From Enterobacteriaceae bacterium LSJC7 (GTDB lineage Bacteria; Pseudomonadota; Gammaproteobacteria; Enterobacterales; Enterobacteriaceae), in the NCBI GenBank assembly GCA_000302695.1, contig AMFN01000003.1, positions 124,001 through 188,000 on the forward strand: a stretch of 64,000 nucleotides of DNA. Direction: 5' to 3'. Below are positions 46,745 through 55,763 of the stretch, piece after piece; the first letter of the stretch is position 1, and each line of letters begins with the position of its first letter. Made by a program: the position numbers and the translations under genes. Below the pieces are notes generated by a model. It was not told where the DNA came from, made no database searches, and was given only the letters and a program-made list of their open reading frames with translations.

Positions 46745-49183
46745 ATGTCAACCTCATATCATCCTGACGGCATCAGCCGTCGTACTCTGGTCAAATCATC
46801 GGCGCTGGGCGCACTGGCATTGACGGCTGGCGGTATTACTTTGCCGTTTGGTGTAAAAGTGGCTGCCGCTGGCGTGGCAAATGCCCTCGCACCAGCAGAC
46901 AGCCGCGTAGTCTGGGGCGCCTGTTCGGTGAACTGCGGCAGCCGCTGCGCGCTGCGTCTGCACGTACGCAACGATGAAGTATGGCGGGTAGAAACAGACA
47001 ATACCGGTGATGACAGCTACGGCGACCATCAGGTGCGTGCCTGCCTGCGCGGGCGCTCCATCCGCCGGCGCATCAATCACCCGGAACGACTTAACTATCC
47101 CATGAAGCGTGTCGGCAAGCGCGGTGAAGGTAAGTTCGAGCGTATTTCCTGGGATGAGGCGCTGGATACGCTGGCCTCACGGCTCAAACACACCGTGGAG
47201 CAATACGGCAACGAAGCCGTGTATCTCAACTACTCTTCCGGCATTGTCGGCGGCAACATCACCCGCTCCTCGCCGTACGCGTCTCTGGTTACTCGCCTGA
47301 TGAACTGCTACGGCGGTTTCCTCAGTCATTACGGCACCTACAGCACCGCGCAAATTGCCTGCGCCATGCCCTATACCTACGGCAGCAACGACGGCAACAG
47401 CACCTCAGACATTGAAAACAGCCAACTGGTGGTGATGTTCGGCAATAACCCGGCAGAAACCCGCATGAGCGGCGGTGGTATTACCTGGTACCTTGAGCAG
47501 GCGCGCGAGCGCTCGAATGCACGCATGATCGTTATCGATCCGCGCTATACCGACACCGCCGCCGGGCGCGAAGACGAGTGGATCCCTATTCGTCCGGGTA
47601 CCGATGCCGCACTGGTGGCAGGCATTGCCTGGGTATTGATTAGCGAAAATAAGGTCGACCAGCCGTTTCTGGATAAATACTGTGTTGGTTATGACGAGAA
47701 AACGCTGCCCGCAGGCGCCCCGGCAAACGGTCACTATAAAGCCTACATTCTCGGCCAGGGCGACGACGGCGTAGAAAAAACACCGCAGTGGGCCGCGCAG
47801 ATAACCGGCATTCCCGCCGATCGTATTATTAAACTGGCGCGTGAAATCGGTGACGCCAAACCTGCCTACATTTGCCAGGGCTGGGGACCGCAGCGCCACG
47901 CCAACGGCGAGCAAACCGCGCGCGCTATTGCCATGCTGCCCATCCTCACCGGTAATGTCGGCATCAACGGCGGCAACAGCGGGGCACGTGAATCCACCTA
48001 TACCATCACCATTGAGCGCATGCCGGTGCTGGAAAACCCGGTCCAGACCTCTATTTCGGTGTTCACCTGGACCGATGCCATTACCCGCGCCCATGAGATG
48101 ACCGACACAGGCGACGGCGTGCGCGGTAAAGAAAAGCTCGATGTGCCCATCAAGTTTATCTGGAACTATGCGGGTAACACGCTCACCAATCAGCATTCAG
48201 ACATCAACCGCACTCACGATATTTTGCAGGACGACAGCCTGTGCGAAACCATTGTGGTCATCGACAACTTTATGACCTCCTCGGCGAAATACGCCGATCT
48301 GCTGCTGCCGGACCTGATGACCGTAGAGCAGGAAGACATTATTCCAAACGACTACGCCGGTAACATGGGCTACCTGATTTTCAGCCAGCCTGCCACCGCT
48401 CCAAAGTTTGAGCGCCGTCCTGTCTACGACATGCTGAGCGATGTGGCAAAACGCCTTGGCCCGGATGTCTTCCAGGCATTTACCGAAGGCCGCAGCCAGC
48501 GCCAATGGCTGGAGCATCTTTACGCCACCATGCAGGCCAGAGATCCCGCCTTGCCCTCTTTTGAGGCGCTACGCCAGATGGGAATTTACAAGCGTAAAGA
48601 CCCCAACGGCCATTTCGTTGCTTATAAAGCCTTTCGTGATGATCCGCAGGCCAATCCGCTGAAAACGCCGTCAGGCAAGATTGAAATCTACTCCGAGCGC
48701 CTGGCGCAGATTGCCAGTAGCTGGCAGCTGGAAAAAGACGACACAATCAGTGCGCTGCCGATTTACGCCCCGGGCTTTGAAAGCTGGGAGTCGCCGGAGC
48801 GTGGCCGCTTCCCGCTGCAAATGTTCGGCTTTCACTACAAGGCGCGCACCCATTCCACCTACGCCAATATTGACATTCTCAACGCCGCCTGCCCGCAGGA
48901 GGTGTGGCTCAATCCGATTGATGCCACCCAGCGCGGCATCAGCAACGGCGATACAGTGCGGGTGTTTAACCGCCGGGGTGAAGTACGGCTGGCAGCAAAA
49001 GTGACGCCGCGAATCATGCCAGGCGTTACGGCAATGGGCCAGGGCGCCTGGCATGATGCCAGAATGGACGGTGACCGTATCGACAAAGGCGGCTGCGTGA
49101 ACACCCTCACCACGCTGCGTCCCTCGCCGCTGGCCAAGGGCAACCCGCAGCACTCCAATCTGGTGGAGATTGAGAAGGTCTGA
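46745..49183 (+). CDS. ynfE: DmsA-type molybdopterin oxidoreductase, YnfE/YnfF family
   Basis: 812 aa catalytic subunit of a DMSO-reductase-family enzyme, exported folded by Tat (twin-Arg SRRTLVKSS, residues about 11-19). An iron-sulfur motif follows: C-x3-C-x3-C in GACSVNCGSRCALRL with a fourth Cys in VRACLRGRS. The Mo-ligand serine lies in SHYGTYSTAQI. In E. coli YnfE/YnfF with YnfG (Fe-S) and YnfH (membrane anchor) reduce selenate and S-oxides with quinol electrons. Here the next gene is the chaperone dmsD; no ynfF, ynfG or ynfH lies between, so the electron route is missing at this locus. Start ATG 46745 has GGGAG upstream. Confidence 0.94.
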   Translation: MSTSYHPDGISRRTLVKSSALGALALTAGGITLPFGVKVAAAGVANALAPADSRVVWGACSVNCGSRCALRLHVRNDEVWRVETDNTGDDSYGDHQVRACLRGRSIRRRINHPERLNYPMKRVGKRGEGKFERISWDEALDTLASRLKHTVEQYGNEAVYLNYSSGIVGGNITRSSPYASLVTRLMNCYGGFLSHYGTYSTAQIACAMPYTYGSNDGNSTSDIENSQLVVMFGNNPAETRMSGGGITWYLEQARERSNARMIVIDPRYTDTAAGREDEWIPIRPGTDAALVAGIAWVLISENKVDQPFLDKYCVGYDEKTLPAGAPANGHYKAYILGQGDDGVEKTPQWAAQITGIPADRIIKLAREIGDAKPAYICQGWGPQRHANGEQTARAIAMLPILTGNVGINGGNSGARESTYTITIERMPVLENPVQTSISVFTWTDAITRAHEMTDTGDGVRGKEKLDVPIKFIWNYAGNTLTNQHSDINRTHDILQDDSLCETIVVIDNFMTSSAKYADLLLPDLMTVEQEDIIPNDYAGNMGYLIFSQPATAPKFERRPVYDMLSDVAKRLGPDVFQAFTEGRSQRQWLEHLYATMQARDPALPSFEALRQMGIYKRKDPNGHFVAYKAFRDDPQANPLKTPSGKIEIYSERLAQIASSWQLEKDDTISALPIYAPGFESWESPERGRFPLQMFGFHYKARTHSTYANIDILNAACPQEVWLNPIDATQRGISNGDTVRVFNRRGEVRLAAKVTPRIMPGVTAMGQGAWHDARMDGDRIDKGGCVNTLTTLRPSPLAKGNPQHSNLVEIEKV

Positions 49184-49373
49184 TGTCGGTTTGTGCCACA
49201 GTGCAGCCTATTCGCCGCGGCGCAGACAGAGCCGTTATACTACGCACAAGCGGGTTACCGACTCAGCAACGTCAGAGTGCATGGCACACATGCCAGTCCT
49301 GGCGCGTACTGCAACTGATTTTGATTTCAGGTCGCCAGGCCTTTCTGCTGGCGGCTGATATGAAGGAAACGCA
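49184..49373 (+). other. 190-bp gap where ynfG/ynfH would be expected
   Basis: A 64-codon frame (ATG 49183-49185 overlapping the ynfE stop, ending in a TGA overlap with dmsD) fills the gap. Its second half reads CQSWRVLQLILISGRQAFLL, faintly like the end region of YnfH/DmsC (recalled pattern L-Q-V-W-R-V-V-L-L), so it could be a trimmed relic of the lost anchor gene or a short linker ORF. No Fe-S motif is present. Weak evidence. Confidence 0.3.
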
Positions 49374-49997
49374 ATGAGTAATGATGTGACAACAAAACTA
49401 ACCACGATTGAGCTTACTGGCCGCGTGCTGGGCGCACTGTTTTATTACGCGCCGGGCAGTGAGGCCGCCGCCCCTCTGGTTGCTATGCTGCGCCAGCCGG
49501 GTTGGGAAACCCAGTGGCCGGTTGCCAGCGACAAACTGAGCCTACTTGCCCGGGAAATGGCTCGTGAATCTGACAGCGAAACGCTGGAGCAAGCCTGGCA
49601 ACGCCTGTTTATTGGCCCTTACGCACTGCCTGCGCCACCCTGGGGCTCGGTCTGGCTGGATCGCGAAAATGTGTTGTTTGGTGACTCGACGCTTGCGCTA
49701 CGCGGCTGGATGCAGCAAAACGGCATCGCCCACAACAGCGAGATGAATGAACCAGAAGATCAGTTCGGCACCCTGCTGATGCTCGCCGCCTGGCTTGCCA
49801 GTGAAGGCCGCGAGCAGGCGCTCGATGAGCTGCTGGCCGGGCACCTGTTTCCATGGTCAGCACGCTTTCTGGAGCAGTTTATCGAGGGTGCACAGCATCC
49901 GTTCTGGCAGGCACTTGGCGAGCTGGCGCAGTTAACGCTCGACAGCTGGCAACGTACTCTGACGCTCCCGGTCGCGCAGTGTAAATTGTATCGCTAA
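49374..49997 (+). CDS. dmsD: Twin-arginine leader-binding chaperone DmsD (YnfI)
   Basis: 207 aa, TorD-family redox enzyme maturation protein. RVLGALFYYAPGSEAAAPLV, then WQRLFIGPYALPAPPWGSVW (the leader-binding region) and NEPEDQFGTLLML are as in E. coli DmsD. It binds the Tat leader of DmsA/YnfE-type proteins until cofactor loading is complete. Immediately downstream of its likely client here. GAAGGAA precedes the ATG. Terminator at 50005. Confidence 0.95.
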   Translation: MSNDVTTKLTTIELTGRVLGALFYYAPGSEAAAPLVAMLRQPGWETQWPVASDKLSLLAREMARESDSETLEQAWQRLFIGPYALPAPPWGSVWLDRENVLFGDSTLALRGWMQQNGIAHNSEMNEPEDQFGTLLMLAAWLASEGREQALDELLAGHLFPWSARFLEQFIEGAQHPFWQALGELAQLTLDSWQRTLTLPVAQCKLYR

Positions 49998-50004
49998 TCC
50001 ATCG

Positions 50005-50028
50005 GCCAGCCTCAGGGCTGGCTTTTTT
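50005..50028 (+). terminator. Terminator of the ynfE-dmsD transcript
   Basis: GCCAGCC / GGCTGGC, 7 bp, 4-nt loop, then six T. Confidence 0.92.
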
Positions 50029-50230
50029 GCCACCATAAAAAGTGACACTGTCACATTAAAATTTCTGCTTTGAGAATATTCTGCCACCGCGCGCCCTGCG
50101 CAGACCACCACAGGCCAGGCCCATGATTTCCTGAATAAATCCGGCCTGCTAATGACGCTCAAAACTGGCGCTGGTGCCGTTACGTTGCTATAGCTCAAGA
50201 AGCAGCCTCGACTTCAGGCATAACGATAAT

Positions 50231-50251
50231 GCGGCATGATGCCGCTTTTTT
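50231..50251 (+). terminator. Intrinsic terminator/attenuator just before the osmYXW genes
   Basis: GCGGCA / TGCCGC stem with a 3-nt loop and six T, only 36 nt before the permease start codon and its GGGAG site. As dmsD already has its own terminator at 50005, this hairpin lies in the leader of the osmU transcript or separates an unseen short transcript. No promoter is obvious in the 36 nt after it. Confidence 0.75.
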
Positions 50252-50287
50252 CTTTCCACGTTTTACTAACAAACCGGGAGAAACCAC

Positions 50288-50998
50288 ATGCCTCTGACTT
50301 TCGCAAAGCGCGCCGCGCTGGGCATTCTGGCGCTGCTGGTGGTGCTCGCCCTGGTGGTCTGGGGCGTGGGGCCGCAAACTATCAGCGCACGTAAAGTTGA
50401 CCTGATTTATCTCGGCCAGCAGCACATGATTCTGGTCTTCAGCTCGCTGACGCTGGCGCTGCTGGTCGGCATACCCAGCGGTATTGTACTCAGTCGCCCT
50501 TTTGCCCGCCGCTGGGCAGAGTACGTCATGCAGATTTTCAATATCGGCAACACGTTACCGCCGCTGGCGGTACTGGCGCTGGCAATGGTATTGATTGGTA
50601 TTGGTGACAAACCGGCCATTATTGCGCTTTTTCTCGCCTCACTGCTGCCAATTGTCCGCAACACCTTTGCCGGGTTGTGTTCAGTGCCGCCACCGCTGAT
50701 TGAAGCGGCTAAAGGCATTGGTATGACCCGCATTCAGCGGCTATGGCAGGTAGAACTGCCGGATGCCTGGCCGGTCATTCTGTCCGGTATTCGCATTGCG
50801 ACAGCCATTAACGTCGGCACCGCGCCGCTGGCTTTTCTGATAGGTGCCAGCAGCTATGGTGAGCTGATTTTTCCGGGGATTTACCTTAACGACTTCCCGA
50901 CGCTTATCCTGGGGGCCACCGCAACCGCGCTGATCGCCTTAATTCTCGATATGCTGCTCGCCGCACTTGGGCGCTGGCTGAGTCCGCATCTGGCTTAA
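50288..50998 (+). CDS. osmY: Osmoprotectant ABC transporter permease (OsmY-type of OsmU)
   Basis: 236 aa inner-membrane permease of the OpuC/OsmU glycine-betaine family: six hydrophobic segments and the EAA loop PPPLIEAAKGIGMTRIQRLW that docks on the ATPase. GGGAGAAA precedes ATG 50288. It heads the group permease - binding protein - permease. The cognate ATPase gene is 5.7 kb further down. The name follows the Salmonella OsmU system (unrelated to the BON-domain OsmY of E. coli). Which permease is OsmY and which OsmW was assigned by length and order, so the two names could be swapped. Confidence 0.88.
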   Translation: MPLTFAKRAALGILALLVVLALVVWGVGPQTISARKVDLIYLGQQHMILVFSSLTLALLVGIPSGIVLSRPFARRWAEYVMQIFNIGNTLPPLAVLALAMVLIGIGDKPAIIALFLASLLPIVRNTFAGLCSVPPPLIEAAKGIGMTRIQRLWQVELPDAWPVILSGIRIATAINVGTAPLAFLIGASSYGELIFPGIYLNDFPTLILGATATALIALILDMLLAALGRWLSPHLA

Positions 50999-51010
50999 CA
51001 GGAGGCCGTT

Positions 51011-51913
51011 TTGAAACTAAAAAACCTGCTGTGTGCAACGGCGGCGGCTCTGGCGCTACTGAGCACCAGCGTGCAGGCAGCCCCGCTGGTGCTGGCAACC
51101 AAGAGCTTTACGGAGCAGCATATTCTGTCAGCACTGACGGTGCTGTATCTGCAAAAAAAGGGATTCCAGGTTGAGGCACAAACCAACATTGCTACCGTCA
51201 TTTCGCGCAATGCCATGATTAATAAACAGATTGATATGACATGGGAATACACCGGCACCTCACTCATTATCTTCAATCATATTAAAGAACGCATGACACC
51301 ACAGGCGTCTTACGACACCGTAAAACGCCTCGATGCCCGCCTTGGGCTGGTGTGGCTTAAGCCTGCGGATATGAACAACACCTATGCCTTTGCCATGCAG
51401 CGCAAGCGCGCCGACGCCGAGCACATCAGCACGATGTCGCAAATGGTTGCGAAAATTGAGCATATCCGTCAGACCGACCCGGACAACAACTGGCTGCTGG
51501 GGCTGGATCTGGAATTTGCCGGACGTAGCGACGGCATGAAGCCGCTACAGCAGGCCTACAACATGCCGCTCGACCGCCCGCAAATCCGCCAGATGGACCC
51601 AGGACTGGTGTATAACGCCATCCGCGACGGCTTTGTTGATGCCGGTCTTGTCTACACCACTGACGGGCGGGTAAAAGGCTTTGACCTTAAAGTGCTGCAA
51701 GACGACAAGGGCTTTTTCCCAGGTTACGCTGTCACGCCGGTTGTGCGTAAAGACACGCTGGATGCCAACCCAGGACTTGAGCAGGCGTTTAATACGCTGA
51801 CAAGCCTTCTGAATAACGAGGTCATTACCACGCTTAATGCCAAAGTGGATATCAGTCACCAGACGCCGCAGCAGGTCGCGCGTGATTTCCTCAAACAGAA
51901 AGGTCTGCTGTAA
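51011..51913 (+). CDS. osmX: Osmoprotectant-binding periplasmic protein (OsmX)
   Basis: 300 aa. TTG start 51011 with GGAGG 5 nt upstream. Signal peptide [20 protein letters not shown] then VQA-AP. Mature part is an OpuAC-type substrate-binding domain: [31 protein letters not shown] (typical ligand loop) and [20 protein letters not shown] near the end. Binds glycine betaine or choline-O-sulfate type solutes and delivers them to the permease pair. 12 bp after the first permease and 9 bp before the second, so one operon. Confidence 0.92.
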   Translation: MKLKNLLCATAAALALLSTSVQAAPLVLATKSFTEQHILSALTVLYLQKKGFQVEAQTNIATVISRNAMINKQIDMTWEYTGTSLIIFNHIKERMTPQASYDTVKRLDARLGLVWLKPADMNNTYAFAMQRKRADAEHISTMSQMVAKIEHIRQTDPDNNWLLGLDLEFAGRSDGMKPLQQAYNMPLDRPQIRQMDPGLVYNAIRDGFVDAGLVYTTDGRVKGFDLKVLQDDKGFFPGYAVTPVVRKDTLDANPGLEQAFNTLTSLLNNEVITTLNAKVDISHQTPQQVARDFLKQKGLL

Positions 51914-51922
51914 GGAGTGATA

Positions 51923-52561
51923 ATGGAGACGATTAACTACATGCTGGATAACGCCGGTTATCTGGCCATGCTGACGCTACAGCACCTGATGCTGGTCGCT
52001 ATTGCCGTGGGCTGCGCAATCCTGGTTGGCGTGCCGTTGGGGGTTTTGATTGTGCGCCACAAGTGGCTTTCAGGCCCGGTACTCAGTGTTGCCACGCTGG
52101 TACTGACCATTCCATCCATTGCGCTGTTTGGCCTGATGATTCCGCTGTTTTCGCTGATCGGTCACGGTATTGGCGCGCTGCCAGCCATCACTGCGGTCTT
52201 TCTCTACTCTCTGCTGCCCATTGTGCGCAATACCTTCACCGCCATCGACAATCTGCCGCCAGAGCTTCGCGAAGCCGGGCGCGGCATCGGCATGACGTTC
52301 TGGCAGCGCCTGCGCTGGGTAGAAATTCCGCTGGCATTACCGGTAATTTTTGGCGGTATCCGCACCGCGGTGGTGATGAACATTGGTGTGATGGCCATTG
52401 CCGCCGTGATTGGCGCAGGCGGGCTGGGATTGTTGCTGCTCAACGGCATCAGCGGCAGCGATATCCGCATGTTGATTAGCGGCGCGGTCCTGATTTGCCT
52501 GCTGGCTATTGTGCTTGACTGGCTGCTGCACGGCGTGCAAAAAGCGCTGATGCGCGGGTAA
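51923..52561 (+). CDS. osmW: Osmoprotectant ABC transporter permease (OsmW-type of OsmU)
   Basis: 212 aa from ATG 51923 (AAGGAG ahead; a GTG at 51917 lies within that site). Five to six helices with the EAA loop PPELREAGRGIGMTFWQRLR. Shares the pattern LLPIVRNTF with the first permease, showing the two came from one ancestor. Forms the heterodimeric channel with the 236-aa permease. The expected next gene, the ATPase osmV, is not here: after 46 bp comes a YdhR-like gene. Confidence 0.9.
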   Translation: METINYMLDNAGYLAMLTLQHLMLVAIAVGCAILVGVPLGVLIVRHKWLSGPVLSVATLVLTIPSIALFGLMIPLFSLIGHGIGALPAITAVFLYSLLPIVRNTFTAIDNLPPELREAGRGIGMTFWQRLRWVEIPLALPVIFGGIRTAVVMNIGVMAIAAVIGAGGLGLLLLNGISGSDIRMLISGAVLICLLAIVLDWLLHGVQKALMRG

Positions 52562-52607
52562 AGCCTGGCAGCAGTCGGCACAACTTTGCTATAAAGGAGG
52601 CCGGAAA

Positions 52608-52940
52608 ATGGAAAAAAAGGATGTGTTTATGTCAGTTATTTTGCAATTTGATTTCTCTTTCCCTGCCGAGTACCTGGGGGACGCCCTCACCGCCAATGCG
52701 CAGGAGCTTGCACACAGCATTACCCAGGAGCCGGGTTTTATCGCCAAAATCTGGACTGAAAACCTCGAAACAGGTGAAGCCGGTGGATTGTATAAATTTG
52801 CCGACGAAGCCTCTGCCCGCCGCTATCTGGACATGCACGTTCCGCGTGCAGAAGCGATGGGGGCGAAAAACGTGCGCTATAAGATTTTTACCATCAACGA
52901 GCCGCTGACTGAAATCACTCACGGTAAGCAGTTCCTGTAA
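52608..52940 (+). CDS. YdhR-family putative monooxygenase
   Basis: 110 aa, ferredoxin-like alpha+beta barrel family, homologous to E. coli YdhR (QEPGFIAKIWTENLETGEAG, then GLYKFADEASARRYLDMH and INEPLTEI). YdhR is a dimer resembling ActVA-Orf6 monooxygenases and has no proven substrate. GGAGG sits well before ATG 52608; ATG 52629 (MSVILQFDF) would match the E. coli length and also has AAGGA upstream. It follows osmW by 46 bp and may share its transcript. Confidence 0.88.
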   Translation: MEKKDVFMSVILQFDFSFPAEYLGDALTANAQELAHSITQEPGFIAKIWTENLETGEAGGLYKFADEASARRYLDMHVPRAEAMGAKNVRYKIFTINEPLTEITHGKQFL

Positions 52941-52970
52941 AAATCTGGGGGCGCTGCCGCCCCCATACTC

Positions 52971-53282
52971 TTACAACACGCTCACCGCATTCACCTCAAA
53001 CTGAAAAACGTACGGGTCGGAAATCAGCGCAAACTGTTCATCATCAGGATAGGTCACCGCCGCCTGGTAATTTTCTCCCGCAAATGCCTTGATCGCCGTT
53101 AAATCCTGCCACCATGTGGCGAGGAAAAAGTGCGCGTACTCCCCCTGCTGCTCGCAACGGACCTTCGCGGCCAGGTTTCCTACGGTGGCTCTGGCATGCT
53201 GCACGCCGGTTATCTCCAGATGCTTTGCAAAACCCGCGGTGTGCTGCACAGGCACGCAACCGTGCCAGGTGCGAACAATCAT
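52971..53282 (-). CDS. Antibiotic-biosynthesis-monooxygenase (ABM) fold protein
   Basis: 103 aa of the same dimeric alpha+beta-barrel superfamily as the converging YdhR-like gene. Starts MIVRTWHGCVPVQHTAGFAK, the usual ABM opening (strand, then helix), with GEYAHFFLATWWQDLTAIKA as the core strand-helix. Such proteins include heme-degrading and quinol monooxygenases as well as enzymes of unknown role. AAGGAGA before ATG 53282. Paired with the YdhR-like gene tail to tail, and divergent from the siderophore receptor, which makes a link to iron or heme possible but unproven. Confidence 0.82.
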   Translation of the reverse strand: MIVRTWHGCVPVQHTAGFAKHLEITGVQHARATVGNLAAKVRCEQQGEYAHFFLATWWQDLTAIKAFAGENYQAAVTYPDDEQFALISDPYVFQFEVNAVSVL

Positions 53283-53420
53283 CCCATCTCCTTAGTTATG
53301 CATTTTTTCTTCATAAATACGCTTGTCTTCTTGACAGTAATAACAGGCTGTGCACCACGGCGTTATACCTTTTGAGCCAATTGTGAAGAAAAAAAGAAGA
53401 TGCACGACCCGCCTTTGTAA

Positions 53421-53453
53421 TGAGAAAGATTATCAATATCATCATAATTCTCA
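53421..53453. promoter_or_regulatory. Fur-box-like region upstream of the siderophore receptor
   Basis: Overlapping GATTATC / ATATCATCATAATTCTC elements resemble the Fur consensus GATAATGATAATCATTATC, and TGAGAA / TTCTCA forms a flanking inverted repeat (53421-53452). It lies 35-65 bp before the receptor start, the usual place for iron repression. Confidence 0.75.
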
Positions 53454-53486
53454 GTTTCATTTAATTACATTATGGAAAATACTGTC

Positions 53487-55673
53487 ATGCGCGCTAATAA
53501 AAATTACAGAGTGAAACCACTGGCATTATTCATTGTCGGGATAGCCAGTAGCAGTACCGTCGCGGGTGAAGCGTCAATGAGCGATGGCGAAACGATGGTA
53601 GTTCAGGCAACCGCAGAACAGGAACTCAAACAACAGCCCGGCGTGTCTGTCATCACCGCCGAAGATATCGAAAAAAATCCCCCCGTTAACGACCTGTCAG
53701 ACATCATTCGCACCATGCCTGGCGTCAACCTGACCGGCAACAGCGCCAGCGGCAGCCGGGGTAATAACCGCCAGATTGATATTCGCGGCATGGGCCCGGA
53801 AAACACCCTGATCCTGATTGACGGCGTACCGGTGACATCACGCAACTCGGTACGCTATAGCTGGCGCGGTGAGCGCGACAGCCGCGGTGATACCAACTGG
53901 GTGCCGCCAGAGATGGTCGAGCGTATCGAGGTACTGCGCGGCCCTGCCGCTGCCCGTTACGGCTCCGGGGCTGCCGGTGGTGTGGTAAACATCATCACCA
54001 AACGCCCAACCAATGACTGGCATGGTTCCCTGTCATTGTTCACTAACCAGCCAGAGAACGACAAAGAGGGGGCGACAACCCGCACTAATTTTAGCCTCAA
54101 CGGGCCGCTGGCCGGCGACGCACTCACGCTACGTCTGTACGGTAACCTCAATAAAACCGACGCTGACGCAGCCGATATAAACACCGCGCAGAACGGTTCT
54201 TACGCCGCCGGTCGCGAAGGCGTGCGCAATAAAGACATCAATGCTCTGCTCTCCTGGAAACTCTCACCTGAACAAATCATTGATGTTGAGTATGGCTACA
54301 GCCGCCAGGGCAACATTTACGCCGGTGACACCCAGTACAGCAACAGTAACCTCAGCCCTGACGGGCTTATCAGCACGCTGTACGGTAATGAAACCAATCG
54401 CCTCTACCGTCAGAACTACGGCATTACCCACAACGGCATCTGGGACTGGGGCCAGTCGAAGTTCGGTCTCTATTACGAAAAAACCAACAACACCCGTATG
54501 CAGGAAGGCGCTGGCGGCAAAGTTGAAGGGATGATTAACAGTACCGATTACACCACCAGCCGCCTTGAAAGCTATCGCTCGCTTGCTGAAATCAGTTTGC
54601 CAGTGCACCTGTTGTTTGAACAAACCATGACATTCGGCGCCGAGTGGAACCGCGAGGCGCTGGACGATCCGAACTCAATGTCAATGGTCGATGTTGCTGG
54701 CACCACACTCGGTAATGTTTCGGCCGATGCCAGCGCCCGCAGCAGCAAGAACAGCGCTAACACCGCTGCCGCCTGGTTTGAAGACAATATTGAACTGCGC
54801 CCTGGCACCAACCTGATCCCTGGCCTGCGCCTTGACTACCACACTGAGTTTGGCACGAACTGGAGCCCCTCGCTTAACGTCTCGCAAGAGTTGGGGGATT
54901 ACTTCAAGGTTAAAGCCGGTATCGCCCGCGTGTTCAAAGCCCCCAACCTGTATCAGTCGAGCGAAGGTTATCTGCTCAACACCCGGGGTAACGGCTGCCC
55001 GAACACCATTGCAGAAGGCAGCTGCTACCTGCTCGGCAACAGCAATCTCGACCCGGAGATAAGCATCAATAAAGAGATTGGCATTGAGTTTACGAAGGAT
55101 GGCTGGGATGCCGGTATCACCTATTTTCGTAATGATTACAAAAATAAAATCGTATCGGGTACTGAGCTTATCGGCTATGCCTCAAACGGTAACAACATTC
55201 TGCAATGGGAAAATGGCGGCAAGGCTATTGTGGAAGGTCTGGAAGCCAACCTGATCATCCCTGTCATGGCCGATGTGCTGAACTGGCGTACTAACGCCAC
55301 GTACATGATCAAATCGGAAAATAAAGACACAGGCAACCCACTATCGATAATTCCGAAGTACACCGTCAACACGATGCTGGACTGGCAGATTACCGACGCC
55401 GTGTCCGCGAATCTGAACTGGACAGCCTACGGCCGTCAGAAGCCACGAGAATATGCGGAGATTCGCAACGAAGTGGGTAGCATGTCATCTCGCGAAGTCG
55501 GCGCATACTCAATCGTTGGTATTGGTGCTACCTGGAAAGTGAATAAGAACTTCCGTGTTAAGGGCGGCATCAGTAACCTGTTTGATAAAACACTCTATCG
55601 TGAGAACGACGGTGCCTCTACCTATAACGAACCGGGTCGAGCCTATTATGCTGGCCTGACACTGTCATTCTGA
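53487..55673 (+). CDS. iroN: TonB-dependent catecholate siderophore receptor, IroN-like
   Basis: 728 aa outer-membrane receptor (IroN about 724). Signal region RVKPLALFIVGIASSSTVAG, TonB box ETMVVQA, plug domain with EQELKQQPGVSVITAEDIEK and NSASGSRGNNRQIDIRGMGP, then a 22-strand barrel ending in YYAGLTLSF. Long stretches (VPVTSRNSVRYSWRGERD, GITHNGIWDWGQS, FKAPNLYQSSEGYLL) follow Salmonella IroN more closely than FepA. It should import ferric salmochelin, enterobactin or similar catecholates. ATG 53487 fits IroN; an ATG five codons earlier lacks a ribosome site. No iroBCDE or ent genes are in the window. It sits inside the osmU locus. Confidence 0.93.
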   Translation: MRANKNYRVKPLALFIVGIASSSTVAGEASMSDGETMVVQATAEQELKQQPGVSVITAEDIEKNPPVNDLSDIIRTMPGVNLTGNSASGSRGNNRQIDIRGMGPENTLILIDGVPVTSRNSVRYSWRGERDSRGDTNWVPPEMVERIEVLRGPAAARYGSGAAGGVVNIITKRPTNDWHGSLSLFTNQPENDKEGATTRTNFSLNGPLAGDALTLRLYGNLNKTDADAADINTAQNGSYAAGREGVRNKDINALLSWKLSPEQIIDVEYGYSRQGNIYAGDTQYSNSNLSPDGLISTLYGNETNRLYRQNYGITHNGIWDWGQSKFGLYYEKTNNTRMQEGAGGKVEGMINSTDYTTSRLESYRSLAEISLPVHLLFEQTMTFGAEWNREALDDPNSMSMVDVAGTTLGNVSADASARSSKNSANTAAAWFEDNIELRPGTNLIPGLRLDYHTEFGTNWSPSLNVSQELGDYFKVKAGIARVFKAPNLYQSSEGYLLNTRGNGCPNTIAEGSCYLLGNSNLDPEISINKEIGIEFTKDGWDAGITYFRNDYKNKIVSGTELIGYASNGNNILQWENGGKAIVEGLEANLIIPVMADVLNWRTNATYMIKSENKDTGNPLSIIPKYTVNTMLDWQITDAVSANLNWTAYGRQKPREYAEIRNEVGSMSSREVGAYSIVGIGATWKVNKNFRVKGGISNLFDKTLYRENDGASTYNEPGRAYYAGLTLSF

Positions 55674-55687
55674 TCGAAATAAAATCC

Positions 55688-55712
55688 AGGCGGGATGTCT
55701 CCCCGCCTTTTT
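55688..55712 (+). terminator. Terminator of the siderophore receptor gene
   Basis: AGGCGGG / CCCGCCT, 7 bp with a 7-nt loop and T run. Confidence 0.9.
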
Positions 55713-55763
55713 AACCTCATTCGCTGCATTCCCCCGAATATTAATCCGTTACCTACGCCATAC

